This document shows positions 1 through 4,414 of a stretch of 5,244 nt of DNA, one piece after another. The notes below the pieces were generated by a model, which searched no databases, was not told the origin of the DNA, and saw nothing but the letters and a program-made list of their open reading frames with translations. Made by a program: the position numbers and the translations under genes. Within the stretch, counting starts at the first letter, position 1; each line of letters opens with the position of its first letter. The stretch lies in NCBI GenBank assembly GCA_959605275.1, contig CAUHFD010000199.1, positions 1-5,244 on the forward strand, written 5' to 3'. Source of the DNA: an uncultured Eubacteriales bacterium (GTDB lineage: Bacteria > Bacillota > Clostridia > Oscillospirales > Ruminococcaceae).

Positions 1-15
1 ATCATTGCAGTATTA

Positions 16-63
16 AAAACAGGCATTCAGTTAGAGAGATTTCTCAAACTGGATGTCTGTTTT
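16..63. terminator. Long hairpin flanked by A and T runs, likely intrinsic terminator of an upstream gene
   Basis: Two 22-base arms (16-37 and 42-63) pair around the tetraloop GATT at 38-41. Nineteen of 22 positions are Watson-Crick. Two of the three exceptions are G-U pairs in RNA and one is A-A. The stem starts with AAAA and ends with TTTT, so it could stop transcription from either side. It most likely ends a gene just left of the window on the + strand. A reading frame is open from base 1 to a stop at 82-84 but runs straight through the hairpin, so I do not count it as a gene. The T run is short, and a processing or protein-binding site is the alternative. Confidence 0.55.
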
Positions 64-138
64 GCTTTGTTCTGCGATAAATAGGCTCTTTTTTCAAATA
101 ATGGGGCAAGGCAATAAAGCCTAAAAAAATATGGCTGT

Positions 139-188
139 GTAGGGCTTAGTCTTGACTGTTCCGCGGTCGAGTCAAGATTCGACCCTAC
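139..188 (+). promoter_or_regulatory. Inverted repeat with a competing alternative hairpin, possible attenuator
   Basis: GTAGGG (139-144) pairs with CCCTAC (183-188), and TCTTGACT (150-157) pairs with AGTCAAGA (170-177). The two stems are separated by 5-base internal loops. The inner loop holds CCGCGG. A second hairpin, GGTCGA (165-170) with TCGACC (179-184), uses bases of both 3' arms, so the two folds exclude each other. A TTTTTT run follows at 194-199, five bases after the outer stem. Paired alternative structures ahead of a T run are the signature of an attenuator, but the distance to the T run is longer than in a classic terminator. Function is inferred. Confidence 0.35.
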
Positions 189-212
189 GAGAGTTTTTTA
201 AGTATTCTGCCC

Positions 213-242
213 GAGGTTGAGCATTTTCACTTGCTCAATTTC
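213..242 (+). other. Stable hairpin in the leader
   Basis: TTGAGCA (217-223) and TGCTCAA (232-238) are perfect 7-base arms around an 8-base loop. In RNA the stem extends outward by two G-U pairs, an A-U and a G-C to about 11 pairs. There is no T run after it, so it is not an intrinsic terminator. It could be an RNA structure or a protein operator. Confidence 0.35.
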
Positions 243-409
243 ACTGGTCGAGGTGATCTGACGATGCAGTGTACGCATCCAGTACTCAACATATGTTTAT
301 TATCTTGTTATGGAGGTACAAGAAATACGAAAAAAATTACATAGCGCAGGTTCCTATTTTTAAGTTTTTCTTCCTTGTTGTCTTTATGAAAGGGCAAGGG
401 TGAAAAGAT

Positions 410-862
410 ATGGACAAGCAACTGTTTTCTATCTCCGATATTAGCGACGACCTTGTTCAGTATACAGATATGTACATGAAAAGGGTTATTATTAATGCCA
501 AGCGCCACTATTACCGCGAAAAATCAAAGATGCAAAAGCACGGCATTGTATTTGTTGATTTGGAAACATTTGCGGAAACTCTGGGTTATAAGGATGCCAG
601 GTTTGAAAAGGTCTTATGTCAATACATAGAGGTAAAAGGAATCCGGATTTCTGTACATCATCCTGATCTTGCTATGGCCCTGTTGGCATTAACCGAAACT
701 CAGCGTTCTGTTTTGATCCAAAATGTCGTTTTTAATATCACCTTAAAGCAAATAGCCTGTGATCTTAAAATCAGCGAGAGAATGGTAAGAAAACACAAAC
801 ATAATGCCATTGAATCTGTCAGAAGGAGGCTGAAACAAGAATATGAAGCCAAAAAACAATAA
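410..862 (+). CDS. Sigma-70 region 4-like regulator of a Tn916/Tn1549-type element (orf7-like)
   Basis: This 150-residue protein has the layout of the small sigma-like regulators that sit before xis and int in Tn916-type elements (Tn916 orf7 is the positional counterpart). The C-terminal half is region-4-like: a helix at about 95-110 (LTETQRSVLIQNVV), a turn, then TLKQIACDLK (111-120) and the basic recognition helix SERMVRKHKHNAIESVRRRL (about 122-141). The first 90 residues lack the core-binding regions of a full sigma factor and match no family I can name. The ATG is preceded by AAGGGTG at 396-402 with 7-base spacing. The gene overlaps the next one by 20 bases, which suggests translational coupling. 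Likely role: a DNA-binding regulator of element transcription. It is not proven to act as a true sigma factor. Confidence 0.8.
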   Translation: MDKQLFSISDISDDLVQYTDMYMKRVIINAKRHYYREKSKMQKHGIVFVDLETFAETLGYKDARFEKVLCQYIEVKGIRISVHHPDLAMALLALTETQRSVLIQNVVFNITLKQIACDLKISERMVRKHKHNAIESVRRRLKQEYEAKKQ

Positions 863-1169
863 GGATACCGTTATAGTTCCTTCAGTAGATATTATTCTTG
901 CTCTGCTTAACAATGATCCTCGGAACGATCTCGATTTTCTTGAATTCTACGATGGATATATCCACGCTGCTGCTACAGAACCTGTCTATACTGCTGAAGG
1001 AAACAGAACAGGCTGCTTTATAAATGAGGATTTGGTACAGGAAATAAGAATTGAATTTCTCAAAAGTCTGTCACCGCTACGCAAGAAATTGATGCAGAAT
1101 ATTCTCTGTAAAGAACCTGACAAAATTCCTGTTGTCATAATGATTTCAAAAGAATCAACTGAAAAATAA
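843..1169 (+). CDS. Small helix-turn-helix protein of the conjugative-transposon type (HTH_16-like, orf8-like)
   Basis: The 108-residue product resembles the HTH_16 proteins of conjugative transposons (Tn916 orf8 position). The family-like signature is a short N-terminal helix with LLNNDP (21-26), then FYDGYIHAAAT (35-45), a loop with acidic and Gly residues, INEDLVQEIRIEFLKSL (60-76) and a basic helix SPLRKKLMQNI (77-87). The last 20 residues are not recognised. AAGGAGG at 823-829 lies 13 bases before the ATG, a long spacing, but the ATG is inside the upstream gene, so coupled translation is likely. In Tn916-type elements the orf7/orf8 pair regulates element transcription, and the same job is inferred here. 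An earlier start is not supported. Confidence 0.7.
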   Translation: MKPKNNKDTVIVPSVDIILALLNNDPRNDLDFLEFYDGYIHAAATEPVYTAEGNRTGCFINEDLVQEIRIEFLKSLSPLRKKLMQNILCKEPDKIPVVIMISKESTEK

Positions 1170-1230
1170 CTATCCGGATTTTCATTCCGGTGTTATACAC
1201 GGGATATTCCCCTATTGTATCTTGACAAAA

Positions 1231-1460
1231 ATGCCGTTTTCGGCGGCATCATGGTAATATGCTGCGTAACGATCCGGCGAGCGGCGCCAGAATGCGATAA
1301 TCCGTTCCGTGACACAGAACGGCTGCCATGACCCGGAAAATAATGAGCCTTGCCGATACGCTTGCGGCGCCGCCCTGTAAATGCGGCTACGGATACCTGG
1401 TTTGCGGGTATATCTGTAATGTGGAGTTTGGATAACTTTGTGCACCCGTTGCACAAAGTT
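1231..1460. repeat. GC-rich island with stacked inverted repeats, candidate structured RNA or protein-binding region
   Basis: Visible pairings are ATGCCG/CGGCAT (1231-1236, 1244-1249); GCGTA/TACGC (1264-1268, 1357-1361), continued inward by TC+GGC (1273-1278) with GCCGA (1352-1356); a 21-base dyad centred on 1312 (CCGTTC 1302-1307 with GAACGG 1317-1322, GTG/CAC inside); GCGGCGCC at 1281-1288 complementary to 1366-1373; and perfect 11-base arms AACTTTGTGCA/TGCACAAAGTT (1434-1444, 1450-1460) with a 5-base loop. Composition is far from that of the flanking genes. It may be a structured RNA, a cluster of operators, or a small inserted repeat element. I do not recognise a named family. Confidence 0.45.
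1434..1460. repeat. Perfect 11-base inverted repeat
   Basis: The arms AACTTTGTGCA (1434-1444) and TGCACAAAGTT (1450-1460) flank CCCGT. This is the strongest single palindrome in the gap. No T run follows, so terminator function is unlikely. An operator or a recombination-protein site is possible given that xis and int lie downstream. Confidence 0.6.
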
Positions 1461-1597
1461 GCCAGATAGTCATCCGGCGTAGTATATCCTCTGTTTGGAT
1501 GGGACCAAAAAAATCCATTCGATGCAAATAAAAAAATTTTTTCTGCATTTTTAACTGTGTATATAAGGCGATTTTTCAGAAACAGTAAGGCAAAAAC

Positions 1598-1638
1598 GTC
1601 AAAACGAAATTTGACAACTTTTTGATCTCATATAAACT
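1598..1638 (+). promoter_or_regulatory. Candidate xis-int promoter with an inverted repeat over its -35
   Basis: A consensus -35 TTGACA sits at 1611-1616. Possible -10 boxes are TATAAA at 1631-1636 (14-base spacer, too short) or TAAACT at 1633-1638 (16-base spacer, four of six consensus bases). GTCAAA (1598-1603) and TTTGAC (1610-1615) form a 6-base inverted repeat overlapping the -35, which would suit a repressor or Xis binding. Transcripts would start almost on the xis ribosome binding site at 1644-1651, which is awkward. TATAAG at 1562-1567 is an alternative -10 further upstream. Confidence 0.35.
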
Positions 1639-1643
1639 TTAAG

Positions 1644-1651
1644 AAGGGAGG
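1644..1651 (+). promoter_or_regulatory. Ribosome binding site fixing the GTG start of xis
   Basis: AAGGGAGG lies seven bases before the GTG at 1659. The first in-frame ATG (1668) would be 16 bases away, so the GTG is preferred. Confidence 0.8.
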
Positions 1652-1658
1652 TCCTCTC

Positions 1659-1874
1659 GTGGATAAAATGCTTTATACGGTCAAAGAGATTGCCGGAATT
1701 ATGCATTCAAATACAAATTATGTGTATGATTTAATACGTCGAGGTTTTTTACCAGCTATGAAGCTTGGCAGTTATAAAGTTAGGGCAGAAGCATTGGAAA
1801 AATTCCTTGCAGAGTCAGAAGGTAAAGATTTGACCGATTTAGCCTCCATCAAAGAACTTCCCATAGAAAAATAA
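1659..1874 (+). CDS. xis: Excisionase (Xis), HTH type, of a Tn916-like element
   Basis: A 71-residue protein starting at GTG with a strong ribosome binding site. It shows the excisionase/MerR-like winged-helix pattern: YTVKEIAGIM (6-15, first helix), a turn, NTNYVYDLIRRGFLPAMKLG (18-37, recognition helix running into the wing), then YKVRAEALEKFLAE (39-52). Length and position directly before a tyrosine integrase fit Xis of Tn916/Tn1549-type elements. Such proteins bend DNA at the element ends and steer the integrase toward excision. The 20-residue acidic/hydrophobic tail has no recognised role. The gap to int is 19 bases, and the two genes are almost certainly cotranscribed. Some proteins of this fold are plain regulators, but the context favours Xis. 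Confidence 0.85.
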   Translation: MDKMLYTVKEIAGIMHSNTNYVYDLIRRGFLPAMKLGSYKVRAEALEKFLAESEGKDLTDLASIKELPIEK

Positions 1875-1879
1875 CGAAC

Positions 1880-1885
1880 AGGAGG
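1880..1885 (+). promoter_or_regulatory. Ribosome binding site fixing the GTG start of int
   Basis: A perfect AGGAGG lies eight bases before the GTG at 1894 and decides that start. Confidence 0.85.
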
Positions 1886-1893
1886 TCAAAAAA

Positions 1894-3342
1894 GTGGCAC
1901 AAGTCACCTGCATGAAACGTGGAAAGTATTGGCAGTATCATTTTGAAGGTGCAAAGATCGGAGGAAAACGAAAACGATTTACGAAAGGAGGATTTGCGAC
2001 AAAAAAAGAGGCCATGCAAGCTGGTACTAAAGCTTTGGCTGAGTATAACAATAGTGGTCTGGTCTTCGTTCCTTCAGAAATCAGTTTTTCAGATTATCTC
2101 GATTTTTGGATGAAAGAATATTGCCAAATTAATTTAAAGGAGGATACATGCGCAGGATATCAAAAACGTATCCAAAATCACATCCGACCTGCCTTGGGGT
2201 ATTATAAGATAAAATCATTGTCGCCAGCGATAATACAATCATTCCTCAATGATAAATTCAACGCAGGTTACAGTCGAAATTCTTTGATTGTCCTAAAGAG
2301 TATCTTATCTGGCAGTCTTACCTATGCGATTGAACCGCTTGGATTTATTCAGACGAATCCTGCCCTGCTGGTTAAACTTCCATCTAAGCGGGCAACATCT
2401 GAAACACCGACTCGTAAAAAAGTCAGAGAAGTAGTAACCACAGAACAATGGAATCAGATCATAACGAGATTTCCTTATGGTCATTCCTGTCACATTCCAC
2501 TGTTACTGGCATATCGTTGTGGACTCAGATTGGGAGAAGCCTTTGCTGTTACTTGGGATGATGTAGATTTTGAAAATCGCATCTTACGGATCAACAAACA
2601 GGTGCAGGACATAGAGGGATTTTGGACGTTTTGCAATCCAAAATACGATTCATTCAGAGATATCAAGTTGGATGATTTCATGATTGAAACGCTTTGGAAA
2701 GCAAAGATACAACAGGATCGAGCTCGATTATACTACGAGGAGTATTACACGCATTTATATGAAAACGAAGAACATCAGATCGTTACACAAGGAGATGATA
2801 CAAGCAAGGAGATCAGGCTTATCAATGTTCGTGAGAATGGAACGTATATCCAGCCTCGTGTTATGCAGCATTGCAGCCGTGTGATTCACTACGATATGGA
2901 ATACAAAAGTTTTGACTATCACTCATTGCGGCACACACATACCACAATGCTCCTGGAAAACGGAGCGGCAATTAAAGACGTTCAACATCGACTCGGACAT
3001 AAAAACATTCAAGTAACCTTACAAATCTACGCTCACCTTACACAGAAAATGCAGAATCAGACCATTGAAATTTTGAATCAGATTCCCATCGGCGGTTTCT
3101 CTACCCTGAATTTACCCGAAAAGGGTACAGAAGCAGCCATTTTTACCCCAATTTTTAAATCCGATTTACCCAGTGAAAATAGCGAAAAAGCCCGTATTTA
3201 CGCAGGCTCACAGGACGTTGTTTCCTGCGTTGGGGTACAGAATTGTACCCCGGATGAAAATTTGGGGTACAAAAGGGGTACAAATCAGGAAATCTTACCA
3301 CTAAATGCGAGTTTTGAAAGCAAAAAAAGAGCCGCCCGTTAG
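1894..3342 (+). CDS. int: Site-specific tyrosine recombinase (integrase) of the Tn916/Tn1549 type
   Basis: This 482-residue enzyme cuts and rejoins the element ends and the chromosomal site through a phosphotyrosine link. Residues 1-55 look like the arm-DNA-binding domain (basic GGKRKRFTKGGFATKKEA). Residues about 60-165 are the SAM-like core-binding domain (SFSDYLDFWMKEY... NSLIVLKSILSGSLTYA). The catalytic domain spans about 180-390 with every expected residue: R212 in GLRLGE, probable K250 in NPKYDSFR, H343 and R346 in YHSLRHTH, H369 in LGHKN, and nucleophile Y379 in LQIYAHL. The family normally ends soon after this tyrosine. Here an extra tail of about 88 residues follows (395-482), poor in recognisable structure and encoded by repeat-laden DNA. 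The stop codon lies in a terminator hairpin of the convergent operon. Xis is directly upstream, and the conserved order supports an active element end. Confidence 0.95.
   Translation: MAQVTCMKRGKYWQYHFEGAKIGGKRKRFTKGGFATKKEAMQAGTKALAEYNNSGLVFVPSEISFSDYLDFWMKEYCQINLKEDTCAGYQKRIQNHIRPALGYYKIKSLSPAIIQSFLNDKFNAGYSRNSLIVLKSILSGSLTYAIEPLGFIQTNPALLVKLPSKRATSETPTRKKVREVVTTEQWNQIITRFPYGHSCHIPLLLAYRCGLRLGEAFAVTWDDVDFENRILRINKQVQDIEGFWTFCNPKYDSFRDIKLDDFMIETLWKAKIQQDRARLYYEEYYTHLYENEEHQIVTQGDDTSKEIRLINVRENGTYIQPRVMQHCSRVIHYDMEYKSFDYHSLRHTHTTMLLENGAAIKDVQHRLGHKNIQVTLQIYAHLTQKMQNQTIEILNQIPIGGFSTLNLPEKGTEAAIFTPIFKSDLPSENSEKARIYAGSQDVVSCVGVQNCTPDENLGYKRGTNQEILPLNASFESKKRAAR
3102..3282. repeat. Array of GGGTA/TACCC repeats in the int 3' end, probable integrase arm-binding sites
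   Basis: The word GGGTA or its complement occurs nine times in 181 bases: TACCC at 3102, 3113, 3145 (as ACCCC after T at 3144), 3167 and 3246; GGGTACA at 3123, 3233, 3265 and 3276. Four copies extend to GGGGTACA or its complement. Those at 3232-3239 and 3244-3251 form a perfect palindrome with a 4-base spacer. Those at 3264 and 3275 are direct repeats 11 bases apart, one helical turn, as are the TACCC copies at 3102 and 3113. Copies fall in all three codon phases, so DNA rather than protein sequence is being kept. Arm-type sites near element ends are established for Tn916. The assignment here is inferred. Confidence 0.65.
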
Positions 3343-3354
3343 GCGACCCTTTTT
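3283..3354. other. Probable element/chromosome junction (att region)
   Basis: The element must end between the last int-proximal repeat (3282) and the body of the convergent operon. The int frame stops at 3340-3342, inside the operon terminator. The crossover core therefore lies in or next to the A-rich tract and hairpin at about 3322-3354. The exact core cannot be read without the other element end or an empty site. No tRNA gene is present, so this is not a tRNA-type attachment site. Confidence 0.5.
3322..3354 (-). terminator. Intrinsic terminator of the Fe-S scaffold / GGGtGRT operon, overlapping the int stop
   Basis: Read on the minus strand, eight-base arms GGGTCGCC (3349-3342) and GGCGGCTC (3336-3329) pair around the loop TAACG, with six Watson-Crick and two G-U pairs. 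A run of seven T follows (3328-3322). On the plus strand the same hairpin has two A-C mismatches but is followed by TTTTT (3350-3354), so it may also weakly stop int transcription. It lies about 40 bases after the GGGtGRT stop. The int stop codon (3340-3342) covers the last loop bases and the first base of the next stem arm. Confidence 0.85.
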
Positions 3355-3390
3355 CGGAATAAATCCAGTATTCATGCGGGTTTGCGACCC

Positions 3391-4389
3391 TTATTTATTC
3401 GCTTCTTCCACTGCAACAGCACAGGCAACGGTAGCGCCGACCATCGGGTTGTTGCCCATACCGATTAAGCCCATCATTTCCACGTGAGCAGGAACGGAGG
3501 AAGAACCTGCGAATTGTGCATCACCGTGCATTCTTCCCATGGAGTCGGTTAAACCATAGGAAGCAGGTCCTGCAGCAACGTTGTCGGGATGGAGTGTACG
3601 ACCAGTACCGCCGCCGGACGCAACAGAGAAATATTTCACACCATTTTCTGTTGCCCATTTTTTATAGGTGCCGGCTACAAGGTGCTGGAAGCGAGTCGGA
3701 TTGGTAGAGTTCCCGGTGATGGAAACATCAACTTTTTCCGCTTTCATAACAGCAACGCCTTCTAAAACATCGTTACATCCATATACTTTAACTGCTGCTT
3801 TTTCTCCTTGGGAGAATGCTTTTTCACGAACCACTTTCAACTCACCGGTTGTAAAGTTGTAGTCGGTTTCCACATAGGTAAAACCGTTGATTCTGGAAAT
3901 GATATAAGCAGCATCTTTTCCCAAACCGTTCAGAATAACACGAAGCGGTTCTTTTCTGGCTTTGTTGGCGGTTCTTGCAATACCGATTGCACCTTCCGCA
4001 GCTGCAAAGGATTCATGACCTGCTAAGAAACAGAAACAGTTGGTTTCTTCTCTAAGCAACATAGCGCCTAAGTTACCGTGACCGAGACCGACTGCGCGCT
4101 GTTCTGCAACAGAACCGGGGATACAGAAAGCCTGTAATCCTTCGCCGATTGCTTCTGCAGCATCTGCCGCTTTTTTGATATTTTTCTTTAATGCAACAGC
4201 CGTACCAAGCGTATATGCCCAAACCGCATTTTCAAATGCAATCGGCTGCACGCCTTTTACGATATCTTCAACATTGATTCCTTTTTCAAGACAGAAATCT
4301 CTTGCTTCCTCGAGAGTTGCGAAACCGTACTCAGCCAAGCATTTCTCGATTTTCGGCATTCTTCTTTCTTTACCTTCAAATTGAGCCAT
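3391..4389 (-). CDS. GGGtGRT-family protein
   Basis: A 332-residue protein of the family named after its invariant motif, here GGGTGRT at residues 259-265. Other conserved-looking blocks are an N-terminal FEGKERRMPKIEKCLAEYGF, GHGNLGAMLLREETNCFCFLAGHESFAAAEG (about 103-133), SITGNSTNPTRFQHLVAGTYKKW (about 224-246) and the Gly/Met-rich end GLIGMGNNPMVGATVACAVAVEEANK. Cysteines at about 17, 33, 89, 118, 120, 205 and 323 include a CFC pair. No signal peptide or membrane segment is evident, so it is cytoplasmic. The start at 4389 has GGAAAGGA at a normal distance. An ATG three codons earlier (4398) touches that site and is rejected. The gene follows the NifU-like gene by 25 bases in one operon. 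This pairing is common in strict anaerobes and suggests a role in Fe-S or metal-linked metabolism, but the biochemical function is not established to my knowledge. Confidence 0.9.
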   Translation of the reverse strand: MAQFEGKERRMPKIEKCLAEYGFATLEEARDFCLEKGINVEDIVKGVQPIAFENAVWAYTLGTAVALKKNIKKAADAAEAIGEGLQAFCIPGSVAEQRAVGLGHGNLGAMLLREETNCFCFLAGHESFAAAEGAIGIARTANKARKEPLRVILNGLGKDAAYIISRINGFTYVETDYNFTTGELKVVREKAFSQGEKAAVKVYGCNDVLEGVAVMKAEKVDVSITGNSTNPTRFQHLVAGTYKKWATENGVKYFSVASGGGTGRTLHPDNVAAGPASYGLTDSMGRMHGDAQFAGSSSVPAHVEMMGLIGMGNNPMVGATVACAVAVEEANK

Positions 4390-4404
4390 TGAATTCATTC
4401 CTTT
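4390..4404 (-). promoter_or_regulatory. Ribosome binding site deciding the GGGtGRT start
   Basis: On the minus strand GGAAAGGA (4406-4399) is immediately followed by one ATG (4398) and, nine bases after its end, by a second ATG (4389). Only the second has workable spacing. Confidence 0.7.
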
Positions 4405-4414
4405 CCGATTTCAA

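Larger units (their letters stand above)
64..409 (+). other. Gene-free structured leader region before the sigma-like gene
   Basis: No convincing gene lies in these 346 bases. The stretch holds an inverted repeat at 139-188, a hairpin at 213-242 (TTGAGCA/TGCTCAA with an 8-base loop, extended by A-T, G-C and two G-U pairs) and a small hairpin at 263-279 (GATGC/GCATC). A TATTAT at 298-303 resembles a -10 box but has no good -35 at the usual distance. A 17-codon frame from the ATG at 310 has no ribosome binding site in front of it. The hairpin density suggests a transcribed leader or attenuator region of the element. In Tn916 itself, transcription from the cargo region reads through toward orf7 and orf8, which would fit. 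Confidence 0.45.
1170..1658. other. 489-base gap between the HTH gene and xis: GC-rich palindromic island, then AT-rich promoter region
   Basis: No supported gene lies here. The left part (about 1171-1475) is rich in inverted repeats and includes a block at 1261-1380 with about 61% GC. The right part is very AT-rich (about 28% GC at 1501-1560), with an A7/T6 run inside an imperfect hairpin (ATGCA 1522-1526, TGCAT 1544-1548) and a candidate xis promoter near 1598-1638. A minus-strand frame (1454-1212, GTG start) covers the island without a ribosome binding site and is discussed as a finding rather than called as a gene. Confidence 0.6.

Noticed and set aside
1..84. Open + frame from the window edge to a stop at 82-84, as the end of an upstream gene
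   Set aside because: It runs through the long 16-63 hairpin, and its 27 residues match nothing I recognise. The hairpin reads better as a terminator.
308..508. Minus-strand frame over the start of the sigma-like gene
   Set aside because: Shadow of the real + gene and leader, with no recognisable protein content.
1174..1190. Terminator after the HTH gene (CCGGA/TCCGG hairpin)
   Set aside because: The stem is only five pairs with no T run after it, so it is too weak to call.
3102..3282. CRISPR-like array
   Set aside because: The repeated word is only 5-8 bases, occurs in both orientations, and lies inside int. Spacing is irregular, so it is not a CRISPR.
3283..3400. tRNA-gene attachment site
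   Set aside because: No cloverleaf or tRNA 3' end is visible near the junction. The target looks like a terminator instead.
3305..3487. Plus-strand frame bridging the int end and the GGGtGRT gene
   Set aside because: Antisense to a strong family gene and across a terminator, with no ribosome binding site.
3516..4384. Several plus-strand frames opposite the GGGtGRT gene
   Set aside because: Shadows of the minus-strand coding sequence, with no family signature.
4389..4398. GGGtGRT start three codons upstream
   Set aside because: Its ATG directly touches the GGAAAGGA site with no spacing. The ATG at 4389 has normal spacing and gives the usual family N-terminus.
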